A stretch of DNA of 64,000 bases, taken from Oceanidesulfovibrio marinus. Its GTDB lineage: Bacteria > Desulfobacterota > Desulfovibrionia > Desulfovibrionales > Desulfovibrionaceae. Location of the stretch: the NCBI RefSeq assembly GCF_013085545.1, contig NZ_CP039543.1, positions 1,178,001-1,242,000 of the forward strand, in the 5' to 3' direction. The notes under the pieces are model-generated. The model was not told the origin of the DNA, searched no databases, and saw only the letters and a list, made by a program, of their open reading frames with translations. The position numbers and the translations under genes are program-made. Positions 28,275-36,760 of this stretch are shown here, piece by piece. Position 1 is the stretch's first letter. Each line of letters opens with the position of its first letter.

Positions 28275-28991
28275 CTAGCTTTCTTTGTTCATTTGCGCTT
28301 CCAGTCGCGCAATCTTGTCCTTCAGATACATCTGTGGCCGGGACTCGTCGCTCGCCGCGATCTTCTTCAGCGCGTCAACGGCGCGGGCGTAGTTGCCCGA
28401 CTCCTCGGCAGCGTTGGCGATCATGCGATTGAGCGGCACATAGAAGCTCTCGCCGGCCATGGCCAGCGCGTCTTCCAGCACCTGCAGCGCTTCCTTGCTC
28501 TTGTCGTCCTGCATGAGCGACTGGGCGCGGCCGATGGAGCTGATGACCTGGAAGGTCTGCCCCTGATCCTTGCCCACGGTCTGCCAAGCCTCGGCGGCGC
28601 GTTCGTACTGGCCGGCGTCGGCCAGCTCGGAAGCAAGCTCCAGACGCACGCCTTCCTTCAGCTCGCCAGGCGCGCTTTTGAGAAACTGCTCCAGCGCGGC
28701 GATGCGTTCCTCGCCAGCAGGTTGGGCAAGGATGGTGCCCAGCTCGTTGCTGGCCTTGGTCATGGCCTGCCCCTGGGTGTACTCCCAGATGCCGTAGCCG
28801 GCGATAACGAGCAGGAAGACCACCAGCCCTGCGGCCAGCGGCTTGATGTGGTCGACGATGAACTGCAGCAGCGGGTGCAGATCGTCAGATACTTCGAGGT
28901 CCTCAAGAGCCCCTGCGATGCCGGAGTGATGCTGCGCCGGAGCGCCGTTCGGTTCGCCCTTCGAAGACTTGGTATTGTTGCGTGCGGCCAT
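28275..28991 (-). CDS. TPR-containing single-pass membrane protein (YfgM-like)
   Basis: A 238-residue protein with a low-complexity cytosolic N-terminus, one transmembrane helix (about 51-70) and TPR-like helices to the C-terminus, the layout of the YfgM/TPR_21 family of translocon-associated chaperone partners. GAGGAGG precedes the ATG. It ends 11 bases before iorA and so is probably the promoter-proximal gene of the ior operon. A functional link to IOR is not evident from its sequence. Confidence 0.75.
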   Translation of the reverse strand: MAARNNTKSSKGEPNGAPAQHHSGIAGALEDLEVSDDLHPLLQFIVDHIKPLAAGLVVFLLVIAGYGIWEYTQGQAMTKASNELGTILAQPAGEERIAALEQFLKSAPGELKEGVRLELASELADAGQYERAAEAWQTVGKDQGQTFQVISSIGRAQSLMQDDKSKEALQVLEDALAMAGESFYVPLNRMIANAAEESGNYARAVDALKKIAASDESRPQMYLKDKIARLEAQMNKES

Positions 28992-29040
28992 GGAAGAGAT
29001 TCCTCCTCTCTACGCATTCAAAACGACGTGTTCACCACGA

Positions 29041-29056
29041 TGCAATCACGGAACCG
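29041..29056 (-). promoter_or_regulatory. Candidate sigma-54 promoter of the TPR-iorA-iorB-regulator-aguB run
   Basis: On the minus strand CGGTTC-N5-TTGCA keeps the essential GG and GC dinucleotides at the right spacing and a full TTGCA -12 box, with three mismatches in the -24 box. Transcription would start near 29030, 39 bases before the first ATG. The operon encodes a sigma-54 activator, which fits. Confidence 0.45.
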
Positions 29057-29132
29057 GACTGGCGAAAAAACCGCCAGCCCGCCAACCTGCGATCGCTTTG
29101 GTTTTGCGGACGGACTGTGCTAGTAACAGTCG

Positions 29133-29186
29133 AAGCCGTTGCCGGGAACCCCTCCCGGCGAGAAGGCTTGTAAGTCTTCTCTTACA
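29133..29186 (+). promoter_or_regulatory. Tandem hairpins upstream of proA
   Basis: AAGCC...GGCTT enclosing GCCGGGA/TCCCGGC forms a strong stem with an internal loop (29133-29169). TGTAAG/CTTACA forms a second hairpin immediately after (29169-29186). They sit 137-190 bases before the proA ATG and could be part of a leader if transcription starts upstream. Confidence 0.4.
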
Positions 29187-29322
29187 GGATTGTCAAAAAG
29201 ATTGTCGCGACTTTTTTCTGTTTTTTAAACAAACCTGCCGACATCATTACTGATTTTCAATTTTGACAAAATGGATAATCGACTCGCTTCAATACCGTAC
29301 ATATGGAGAAGGAGCAAAACAC

Positions 29323-30591
29323 ATGTCTGAACAGTCCATTCCTGAGCTCATGCAGACCATAGGCCGCCGCGCCAAGGCGGCTTCCCGTATCCTGGCCGCG
29401 GCCAGCCCGGCCGCCAAGAACCAGGCGCTGGAGGCGCTGGCCTCCCTCATCGAGCAGCGCGGCCCGGAGATTACCGCAGCCAACGAGAAGGACCTTGCCG
29501 CCGCCAAAGAGCGCGGCATGGACGCCGCCCGGCTGGACCGCCTCGGCCTGACGCCCCGCGTGCAGGCGGAGATGGCCCAAGCCTGTCGCGACGTTGCGGC
29601 CCAGGACGATCCCGTGGGCGCCATGGAGACCATGTGGCAGCGGCCCAACGGCCTCCAGGTGGGCAAGATGCGCATCCCCCTCGGCGTCATCGCCATGATC
29701 TACGAGTCCCGCCCCAATGTGACCGTGGACTCCGGCATTCTCTGTCTCAAGGCCGGCAACGCCATCATCCTGCGTGGCGGCTCCGAGGCCATCCACTCCA
29801 ACCTCTACCTTGCCTCCCTGGTGCACGAAGCCCTGGAGAGCGCCGGTCTGCCGGCCAACGCCGTGCAGGTGGTGCCTATCACGGACCGCGCCGCCGTCCA
29901 GGAGCTCCTGACTCTGGAAGACTACGTGGACGTGGTCATTCCCCGTGGCGGCGAGACGCTTATCCGCGCCGTTGTGGAAGGCGCGCGCATGCCCGTGCTC
30001 AAGCACTACAAGGGCGTGTGCCACGTGTACGTGGATGCGGATGCGGATCTGGAGGAGGCCGTGGCCATCGCAGAGAACGGCAAGTGCCAGCGGCCCGGCG
30101 TGTGCAACGCCCTGGAGGCCCTGCTGGTGCACCAGGATGTCGCCGAGCAGTTCCTGCCCATGGTGGCGGACAAGCTCGCTGCCGCCGGCGTGGAGCTGCG
30201 GGCCTGCCCCCGCTCTCTGCCCCTGATGGGCGACAAGGCCGTGCCCGCCACGGACGACGACTGGGGCAAGGAGTTCCACGAGCTGATCCTGGCCGTGAAG
30301 ACCGTCTCCTCCATGCAGGAGGCCCAGGACCATATCGCCGAGCACGGCTCCAACCACACGGAGGTCATCTGCACCCGCAACTACGAGCGCGCCCTGCGCT
30401 TCCTGCGCGAGGTGGATGCTTCCATGGTCGGGGTCAACGCCTCCACCCGCTTCAACGACGGCGGACAACTCGGCCTGGGCGCGGAGATCGGCATCTCCAC
30501 CTCCAAGCTCCACTCCTACGGCGTCATGGGGGTAAAGGAGCTGACCACCACCAAGTTCGTCGTTTTGGGCAATGGCCAGGTCCGCGCCTAG
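29323..30591 (+). CDS. proA: Gamma-glutamyl phosphate reductase
   Basis: A 422-residue enzyme of proline biosynthesis that reduces L-glutamyl-5-phosphate to glutamate-5-semialdehyde with NADPH, full length for ProA. The NADP-binding MIYESRPNVTVDSG, the active-site cysteine in KCQRPGVCNALEALL and the C-terminal FNDGGQLGLGAEIGISTSKL block are clear. AAGGAG lies nine bases upstream of the ATG at 29323, while an earlier in-frame ATG has no such site. nadD follows after 13 bases, so the two are co-transcribed. Confidence 0.97.
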   Translation: MSEQSIPELMQTIGRRAKAASRILAAASPAAKNQALEALASLIEQRGPEITAANEKDLAAAKERGMDAARLDRLGLTPRVQAEMAQACRDVAAQDDPVGAMETMWQRPNGLQVGKMRIPLGVIAMIYESRPNVTVDSGILCLKAGNAIILRGGSEAIHSNLYLASLVHEALESAGLPANAVQVVPITDRAAVQELLTLEDYVDVVIPRGGETLIRAVVEGARMPVLKHYKGVCHVYVDADADLEEAVAIAENGKCQRPGVCNALEALLVHQDVAEQFLPMVADKLAAAGVELRACPRSLPLMGDKAVPATDDDWGKEFHELILAVKTVSSMQEAQDHIAEHGSNHTEVICTRNYERALRFLREVDASMVGVNASTRFNDGGQLGLGAEIGISTSKLHSYGVMGVKELTTTKFVVLGNGQVRA

Positions 30592-30604
30592 GACGCACCG
30601 GCCC

Positions 30605-31393
30605 ATGAGCAATTCTACGGAAGAGCGTCTCGGCGGTCCGGGTTCGGTGTGCATCTATGGGGGATCGTTCAACCCCATGCACTCCGCGCACATCCGCGTC
30701 GCCGTGGCGCTCCATGAAGCCGCCGGCATGGAGCGCGTGGACATCATGCCGGCAGCAACGCCGCCGCACAAGCCGAACTGCCGTCTGCTGCCCATGTCCC
30801 TGCGCATGGCGATGGCCCGCGCCGTGGAAGCGCGACTCAACACCGGCGGCTCAGCCTCTCCCACGCACTACCGCGTCTCCGACCTGGAGGCGCGCCGCAC
30901 GGGACCGTCCTACACCGTGGATACGCTACGCGAGTACCGCCGCACCGAGCCGGATGCGCGGCTCTTCTTCTGCCTCGGCGCCACGGACATGATCGTCCTG
31001 GATACCTGGCACGCATGGCGGGAGCTGTTCGAGCTCGCCACTTTCGTCGTCGTTACCCGCGGTGCGAATGACGTGCAGGACGTGCTCGAATTCATGGGCC
31101 GCTACCCGGACCTCTTCCCGGACGCTTCTTCGGAAATACGCGCCCTCTCCGCCGGCTTCGGCGGCGAGTATCCCCACAGCGGCCCGGAGTACGCACACAT
31201 CCACTGGCGCGGCGGCTGGGCTCCGTTCATGACCATGCCCCGGCAGGATGTCAGCGGCTCCATGATCCGCACCCTGTGGCGCGCGGACCGGTCGCTCCTG
31301 GGCCTCATGCCCGAATGCGTGGAAGACGTGCTGCTGGCGAATGCTCCGGCCGTGGATGCGGCCTGGGGCGCACGGGACTCAGCACAGGGATAG
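30605..31393 (+). CDS. nadD: Nicotinate-nucleotide adenylyltransferase
   Basis: A 262-residue NMN/NaMN adenylyltransferase-family enzyme that makes deamido-NAD. YGGSFNPMHSAHIRVA is the nucleotidyltransferase (T/H)xGH-type motif, PHKPN follows near residue 58, and the C-terminal ISxTxIR motif appears as VSGSMIR. It is about 40 residues longer than typical NadD, with the extra sequence around residues 155-205. The ATG at 30605 has only a weak ribosome site and may be coupled to proA. Confidence 0.88.
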   Translation: MSNSTEERLGGPGSVCIYGGSFNPMHSAHIRVAVALHEAAGMERVDIMPAATPPHKPNCRLLPMSLRMAMARAVEARLNTGGSASPTHYRVSDLEARRTGPSYTVDTLREYRRTEPDARLFFCLGATDMIVLDTWHAWRELFELATFVVVTRGANDVQDVLEFMGRYPDLFPDASSEIRALSAGFGGEYPHSGPEYAHIHWRGGWAPFMTMPRQDVSGSMIRTLWRADRSLLGLMPECVEDVLLANAPAVDAAWGARDSAQG

Positions 31394-31415
31394 CAGATGA
31401 TTCTATCTGGATGAT

Positions 31416-31507
31416 CCGAGGGCGTTGCCCTCGGGCTCCCACCAGGGAGCACTGCTCCCTGGACCCAGATCTGGGGTCCAGGGGGCGTGGGGGACGGCGT
31501 CCCCCGC
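31416..31507. repeat. Composite palindromic intergenic repeat, copy B
   Basis: The same module order as copy A: GAGGGC/GCCCTC, CCAGGGAGC/GCTCCCTGG, GGACCC/GGGGTCC, ending with GGGGGACG/CGTCCCCC. It lies between the convergent nadD and the small exported-protein gene. Confidence 0.85.
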
Positions 31508-31521
31508 ACTGACCGCCAACT

Positions 31522-31839
31522 CTATTTCTTGTCTTCGGGGCGGCGCAGGATGCCTTTGCGGATAAAAACAGTTTCGCCGGGGCGCATGTACATGGAGTCG
31601 TTCCGCTTGGGCAGGGCGATGGTGCAGGGGCTCTCGCGCAGCTCCACCTCCTGGCCCGGTTCGATGATGCCCTTGAGTGGGGCTTCCATGTCGTCCCAGA
31701 ACACCTGGTAGTCGTAGGGAACAGAGTCCTTGTTCTGCAGCAGACCGGCCAGGGCCGGAGCGGCAAACAACAGGACGCCGGCGATGGCGAGAAACACGGC
31801 CCGGCGCGCCTTCTTTCCAAGCAAATCAGAGTGATGCAT
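31522..31839 (-). CDS. Small exported protein of unknown function
   Basis: A 105-residue protein with a Sec signal peptide (basic KKARR, hydrophobic core, APALA-G cleavage site) and a mature domain of about 73 residues rich in beta-prone sequence (VELRESPCTIALPKRNDSMY), ending in lysines. No family recognised. The start is uncertain: an ATG at 31860 in the same frame would add seven residues, and neither has a strong ribosome-binding site. The downstream end abuts palindromic repeat B. Confidence 0.6.
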   Translation of the reverse strand: MHHSDLLGKKARRAVFLAIAGVLLFAAPALAGLLQNKDSVPYDYQVFWDDMEAPLKGIIEPGQEVELRESPCTIALPKRNDSMYMRPGETVFIRKGILRRPEDKK

Positions 31840-32074
31840 CGTTGGTACGACCCGTTGCATAAGGTTGCGGCCGTCCTGGCCCGTAATTCGTCGTATTAAG
31901 TAGGATGCACGGTGGCGGTGCGTGTGACCGAGGCAGGTCACAGTCCGGTCCACGCGTCCATCACCCTCGCCCGCTCTGCTCGTCCGCCTGTTCTTCTGCC
32001 GGATGTCCGAGAGCATCGCCTGGACACGCCATGATTTCCGCGGCCCGGATTGGCGCCAGAAGCCGACAGTGCAA

Positions 32075-32794
32075 TCAGCTTCCGGGGGTCAGCGCTGCGG
32101 GCTGGATGACCGGCTTGAGCGTGGCCTGCTCGAACACACCGTCGCCGTCGCCGTCAAAGAAGCCGTGGACCTCGCCGCTCACCGTATCCTCCACCACATA
32201 GCCGTAGACGCGGCGGTGGTGCTTCTGGCCGGGAGCATTGAAGGCGAACAGCTTGATGCGCACGCCCGACTTGCCTTTTTCCTTGAACACCCGGCCCACG
32301 GTGTCGTCGCCGGGGATGTCCGGAAAGGCGTCGAAGGGCGAGATGTCGCCGAGCACGCGGCCGTCTTCCGCCGCCTCGTCCGAGGCAAGCAGCAGGTCAT
32401 CCACCGTGGGGTACGGGCCTTCGCCCTGCAGCACGATGGCGGGCTCCACCGAACGAATGCCGCCAAAGCCGTTCTTCTGCGCGGAGTCCGTCGCCAGGGC
32501 ACCCTTTTCGCCACCGATGACGTATCCCTGGGCAGTCTCGCCCGGGCCCATCTCTTTTGTGCTGTCGGCAGCGGGCTTGTCCTCTGCCTTGGTCTTTTTC
32601 GTGGTCTGCTTCTTTTCCACGGGTTTCGTTTCTTTCTTGGGCTCCGGCGTCTGCTTCGTTGCCGGCTGGGCGATGGTTTCCTGATCCTGCGGCGGCGGGC
32701 TCTTGAAGAGCGCGCAACCATGCGCAGTCAGCAGCGTGCCTACGGCCACGGCTGCGAGCGCTATCTTTCTGAATTGCGTATGTCGTGTATTCAT
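32075..32794 (-). CDS. Putative lipoprotein with Lys/Glu-rich linker
   Basis: A 239-residue protein. A signal peptide ends at TAHGC, a possible lipobox, then a low-complexity Lys/Glu/Pro/Thr linker (about residues 37-80) leads to a compact C-terminal domain with DGDGDGVFEQ near the end, an EF-hand/dockerin-like Asp-Gly run. AAGAGG precedes the ATG at 32794; an upstream in-frame ATG is less likely. No family recognised. Confidence 0.6.
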   Translation of the reverse strand: MNTRHTQFRKIALAAVAVGTLLTAHGCALFKSPPPQDQETIAQPATKQTPEPKKETKPVEKKQTTKKTKAEDKPAADSTKEMGPGETAQGYVIGGEKGALATDSAQKNGFGGIRSVEPAIVLQGEGPYPTVDDLLLASDEAAEDGRVLGDISPFDAFPDIPGDDTVGRVFKEKGKSGVRIKLFAFNAPGQKHHRRVYGYVVEDTVSGEVHGFFDGDGDGVFEQATLKPVIQPAALTPGS

Positions 32795-33054
32795 ATGGTG
32801 ATTCCTCTTAACGCCTCCAAGCGCATGCATCTGGTAGCACCTCCTGCCCCCTGATGCAAAAAATAATCGCGCCCCCTAAAGATGGGCATGCCCTGCGTCC
32901 GAAAAGACAGACGAGTGAGGAGAAGTCTATCTCCCATCCACCCTGGACGGGTGGGGTGTACTTCCGGCCGTATGCCGGTGCAGGACGGGCGGCGCAACAA
33001 CGCCCCTCGATTTTTGGCAAGGACGCCAAGAAAAACATTCACGGAGGAATAGCT

Positions 33055-33945
33055 ATGTCACTGGTTATCAATCACAACATGATGGCCGCCAACGCAGCGC
33101 GCAACCTGAGCACCTCGTACAGCGATCTCGGCACCTCTGTCCGCCGACTCTCCTCGGGCCTCCGGGTGGGCACTGCGGCTGACGACGCCGCCGGCCTCGC
33201 CATTCGCGAGCTCATGCGCTCGGACATCGCCGCCCTGAACCAGGGTGTGCGCAACGCCAACGACGCGATCTCCATGATCCAGACGGCGGACGGCGCCCTG
33301 GGCGTCATCGACGAAAAGCTGATCCGGATGAAGGAGCTTGCCGAGCAGGCCGCCACCGGCACCTACAGCTCGGACCAGCGTCTGATCATCGACTCCGAGT
33401 ACCAGGCCATGGCCTCGGAGATCACCCGTATTGCCAACGCCACGGACTTCAACGGTGTGTACCTGCTCAACGGCAACCTGTCGTCGGACACGCACAGCGG
33501 TTCCGGGCTGCAGGCCACTGGCAAGATGAAGATCCACTTCGGCACGGCCAACGACTCGTCCGAGGACTACTACTACATCAAGATCAACAGCGCGACTGCG
33601 TCGAGCCTTGGTGTGGGCAACCAATCCGCAAGCGGCGACGGCTTCTCCATCTCCACGCAGGAAGGCGCCCAGAAGGCCCTGTCCGCATTGGAAGACGCCA
33701 TCGTCTCCAAGGACAAGATTCGCGCAAACCTGGGCGCTCTGCAGAACCGTCTGCAGAACACCATCACCAACCTGGAAATCCAGTCTGAGAACCTGCAGGC
33801 TGCCGAGTCCCGCATCTCCGACGTGGACGTCTCCCAGGAGATGACCTCGTTCGTGCGCAACCAGATCCTGACCCAGTCCGCGGTGGCCATGCTCTCGCAG
33901 GCCAACTCCCTGCCGCGGATGGCCCTCACGCTCGTGGGCGGCTAA
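33055..33945 (+). CDS. Flagellin
   Basis: A 296-residue flagellin. The N-terminal D0/D1 domain (MSLVINHNMMAANAARNL, then LSSGLRVGTAADDAAGLAI) and the C-terminal D1/D0 domain (RANLGALQNRLQNTITNLEI to the end) are intact, with a short variable D2/D3 region of about 100 residues. GGAGG precedes the ATG. The gene is flanked by its own terminator and has about 260 bases of upstream DNA. No convincing sigma-28 or sigma-54 site was found there. Other flagellar genes are absent nearby. Confidence 0.96.
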   Translation: MSLVINHNMMAANAARNLSTSYSDLGTSVRRLSSGLRVGTAADDAAGLAIRELMRSDIAALNQGVRNANDAISMIQTADGALGVIDEKLIRMKELAEQAATGTYSSDQRLIIDSEYQAMASEITRIANATDFNGVYLLNGNLSSDTHSGSGLQATGKMKIHFGTANDSSEDYYYIKINSATASSLGVGNQSASGDGFSISTQEGAQKALSALEDAIVSKDKIRANLGALQNRLQNTITNLEIQSENLQAAESRISDVDVSQEMTSFVRNQILTQSAVAMLSQANSLPRMALTLVGG

Positions 33946-34057
33946 CCCACAAGGGAATCTGACTCACAACCATCGCGAAATCAACCAATCGCGGCACACG
34001 AGGGACGCCTGCACACTCCCGATCCGCGACATCTCCCACTCGCCAGACGCGCCAGAA

Positions 34058-34088
34058 AGAGGGCCCCGAAAGGGGCCTTCTTTGTTTT
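34058..34088 (+). terminator. Rho-independent terminator after flagellin
   Basis: A ten-base-pair stem AGAGGGCCCC/GGGGCCTTCT with a GAAA tetraloop is followed by TTGTTTT. It lies between the convergent flagellin and RelA/SpoT genes and may serve both. Confidence 0.9.
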
Positions 34089-34108
34089 ACGAGCATTGAT
34101 CAAAATAC

Positions 34109-36400
34109 TCATCCATGCTGGTGGCCGCCCTCGCCGCGCACAGGCGCGGTCACGCGGATGGCCTCCAGCACGTCGTCCAGGGCTGAGAGCTTGTCCAACA
34201 CCACATAGAGCATGGCCGCTTCGCGCACCTGCACGGTAAAGACGATCTCGGTGTTGCCGTCCACCGTGGAGTGGAAGTGGCCGGCATCGATATTCACGCC
34301 CTCCTGCGCCAGCAGGGTGGAGACGCGGCTGAGCACGCCGCTGCGGTTGCGGGAGATGATACGGATCTTGGCCGGGTACGGCGTCTCCATGTCCCCGCCC
34401 CAAGAAACAGGGATGATGCGTTCGGGCTCCACGTTCTGCACGTTGGGGCAGTCGGCCGTGTGCACGGTGACGCCGCGGCCGCGGCTGATGTAGCCCACGA
34501 TGGTGTCGCCGGGTAGCGGGTTGCAGCAGCCGGCGAAGCGCACGAGCACGTCGTCCACGCCCTTGATGGAAACGCTGTCCATGGACTGGGCGCGCTTGGT
34601 CTCCTCCGGCGTCATGTCGGCCTTGGAGGTCTCTGCCGGGGCTCTGCCCTTCTCCTTGTCCCGCTCCTTCTCCTCAGGCTTGGGCCTGGTGGGCTGGAGC
34701 TTGTTCAGCACCTTGCGCGGCGTGATGCGCGCGTAGCCCACGGCGGAGAGCAGATCGTCCTGCTCCTTGAAGGAGAACTCGCCGGCCAGCTCGTCGAACA
34801 CGCCGTCCTTGAGCGCCTTGGCCACGTTGATGCCCATCTTGCGGCCTTCTTTCTCCAGCAGCTCCTTGGCAAGGGCTATGGCGCGGGCGCGTTCCTCGGT
34901 TCGCAGGTAATGGTGGATGCGCGTGCGAGCCTTGGCCGTGTTCACGAACTTCAGCCAGTCCCGGCTGGGGTGGCGCTGCTTATCCGTGATGATCTCCACG
35001 GTATCGCCGTTCTTCAGCGGCGTAGAAAGCGGCACGAGCTTTCCGTTGACCTTTCCGCCGGCGCAGTGGTCGCCGATGTCCGTGTGGATGAGGTAGGCGA
35101 AGTCCACCGGAGTGGCGCCTTCGGGCAGCTCCTTCACGTCGCCCTGGGGCGTGAAGACGTAGACCTCATCCTTGAAGAGGTCGAAGCGCAGGGAGCGCAT
35201 GAACTCGCGCGAGTCGCTCTCCTGTTTCTGCCAGTCCAGAATCTGCCGGAGCCAGGAGAACTGCTCGGCCTCCTTGGTGCGGACCTTGCCGTGGTCCTTG
35301 TAGCGCCAGTGCGCGGCCACGCCGTACTCGGCGAGCTGGTTCATCTCCTCGGTGCGGATCTGTATCTCGATGCGCTCACCGTCCGGCCCGATGACCGTGG
35401 TGTGCAGGCTCTGATACATGTTCGCCTTGGGCATGGAGATGTAGTCCTTGAACCTGCCGGGCACGGGACGCCAGGCGGCGTGCACCAGGCCGAGCGTGGC
35501 GTAGCAGTCCTTGATGGACTTGAGGATCACGCGGAAGGCAATGATATCGTAGACCTGGTCCAGCGTGAGGTTCTGCTGCACCATCTTGTGGTAGATGGAG
35601 TAGATATGCTTGGTGCGACCGGAGACGCGGCCCGGGATGTCGTTCTCCTGGAGCATCTCTTCGAGCAGGACGATGACCTTCTCGATGTACTCCTTGCCGC
35701 GCACCTGGTAGCGCTCCACGCCGGAGCAGAGCTGGTTGTACATGTCCGGCTTGAGGTAGCGCAGGGAGAGGTCTTCCAGCTCCAGCTTGAGCCTGTGCAG
35801 ACCGAGGCGGTTGGCCAGGGGCGCATAGATGTCCATGGTCTCCTGGCTGATGATCTTCTGCTTCTCAGCCGGCATGAACTCCAGGGTGCGCATGTTGTGC
35901 AGCCTGTCCGCAAGCTTGACTATGAGCACGCGGATGTTCTCGGCCATGGAGAGGATCATCTTGCGGATGTTCTCGGCCTGGGCCTGCTCCTTGGTCTCAA
36001 AGGGCATCTGGCTGATCTTGGTGACGCCCTCGACGATGTCGCCGACCTCTTCGCCGAACTCCTCGTCGATCTCCTCGATGGAGACCTTGGTGTCCTCCAC
36101 CGTGTCGTGCAGCAGGCCGGAGGCGATGGTGGCCTCGTCCAGCCGCATGTCGGCCAGGGTGTTGGCTACTTCCAGGGGGTGGGAAAGATAGGGTTCGCCG
36201 GATCGGCGCACCTGACCGGCATGGGCGGCTGCGGAAAAGACGTATGCCTTTTGGATAAGGTCCACGCCGGAATCCGGCATGTAGGCGCGTACCTTTTCGA
36301 GTATTTCGCCGATGCGTACAATGGGCCTGCTTGCGGGCTTTGGCGCATCCGTCGGCTCGCAGCTGGCTTGATTTTGCTGAGTGGAAATATCGTGAACCAT
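34109..36400 (-). CDS. Bifunctional (p)ppGpp synthetase/hydrolase, RelA/SpoT family
   Basis: A 763-residue protein with the full Rel layout: an HD hydrolase domain (metal ligands AHAGQ, SHPLEV and LLHDTVED, about residues 60-103), a synthetase domain with RFKDYI (the RxKD form of bifunctional enzymes) and IEIQIRTEEM, a TGS domain (VYVFTPQGDVKELPEGATPVDFAY), a zinc-finger region with RFAGCCNPLPGD, and a C-terminal ACT domain. The ATG at 36400 follows AGGAA; an upstream TTG in the same frame is an alternative. A charged linker near residues 580-610 is unusually rich in Lys/Glu. Confidence 0.95.
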   Translation of the reverse strand: MVHDISTQQNQASCEPTDAPKPASRPIVRIGEILEKVRAYMPDSGVDLIQKAYVFSAAAHAGQVRRSGEPYLSHPLEVANTLADMRLDEATIASGLLHDTVEDTKVSIEEIDEEFGEEVGDIVEGVTKISQMPFETKEQAQAENIRKMILSMAENIRVLIVKLADRLHNMRTLEFMPAEKQKIISQETMDIYAPLANRLGLHRLKLELEDLSLRYLKPDMYNQLCSGVERYQVRGKEYIEKVIVLLEEMLQENDIPGRVSGRTKHIYSIYHKMVQQNLTLDQVYDIIAFRVILKSIKDCYATLGLVHAAWRPVPGRFKDYISMPKANMYQSLHTTVIGPDGERIEIQIRTEEMNQLAEYGVAAHWRYKDHGKVRTKEAEQFSWLRQILDWQKQESDSREFMRSLRFDLFKDEVYVFTPQGDVKELPEGATPVDFAYLIHTDIGDHCAGGKVNGKLVPLSTPLKNGDTVEIITDKQRHPSRDWLKFVNTAKARTRIHHYLRTEERARAIALAKELLEKEGRKMGINVAKALKDGVFDELAGEFSFKEQDDLLSAVGYARITPRKVLNKLQPTRPKPEEKERDKEKGRAPAETSKADMTPEETKRAQSMDSVSIKGVDDVLVRFAGCCNPLPGDTIVGYISRGRGVTVHTADCPNVQNVEPERIIPVSWGGDMETPYPAKIRIISRNRSGVLSRVSTLLAQEGVNIDAGHFHSTVDGNTEIVFTVQVREAAMLYVVLDKLSALDDVLEAIRVTAPVRGEGGHQHG

Positions 36401-36760
36401 GCTTTCCTGATACTCGCAAAGCCCTACTTTCTTCAAGTCATGTAAGGGGGTTTACATACAGTTCCCCTCCTTTTGCGACCCCCCATACGGAATTGTTGCC
36501 AATTTGCAAAATTAAGGTAGAATGAGCGACTGCAACGCGCCTGGGGTATTTTGCCAAGTAAAACACCGTGCACAATCACCCACCCGCGGTGCCAAATGTT
36601 TTTCTATCCAATTCGTAGATTTATGGTCGAACGGTTTGCCCAATGCCCGTGAAGGCAGTCCATCGAAACGCCGGCCCCAGACGCACCCTGGCATTGCGCT
36701 CGCGTATCGTGAAAGGTCACGCCGTATGTTACGATGCGCACGTCAGGAAGGAGCTGTACA
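36401..36760. other. Divergent intergenic region, rel/SNF2 helicase
   Basis: A 360-base gap between divergent genes. It contains a sigma-70-like promoter for the helicase (36496-36523). No ORF with coding character was found. Confidence 0.5.
36496..36523 (+). promoter_or_regulatory. Sigma-70 type promoter toward the SNF2 helicase
   Basis: TTGCCA-N16-TAGAAT matches each consensus hexamer at five of six positions. The predicted start near 36530 would leave a leader of about 230 bases. Confidence 0.5.

Larger units (their letters stand above)
28992..29322. other. Divergent intergenic region, ior operon/proA
   Basis: A 331-base gap between divergent genes. It holds a candidate sigma-54 promoter for the ior run (29041-29056), two consecutive hairpins (29133-29186) and T-rich DNA. 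No gene-like ORF was found. Confidence 0.5.

Noticed and set aside
32877-32905. Sigma-28 promoter for flagellin (TAAAG...TCCGAAAA)
   Set aside because: The spacing is two bases too long and the -10-like box is imperfect.
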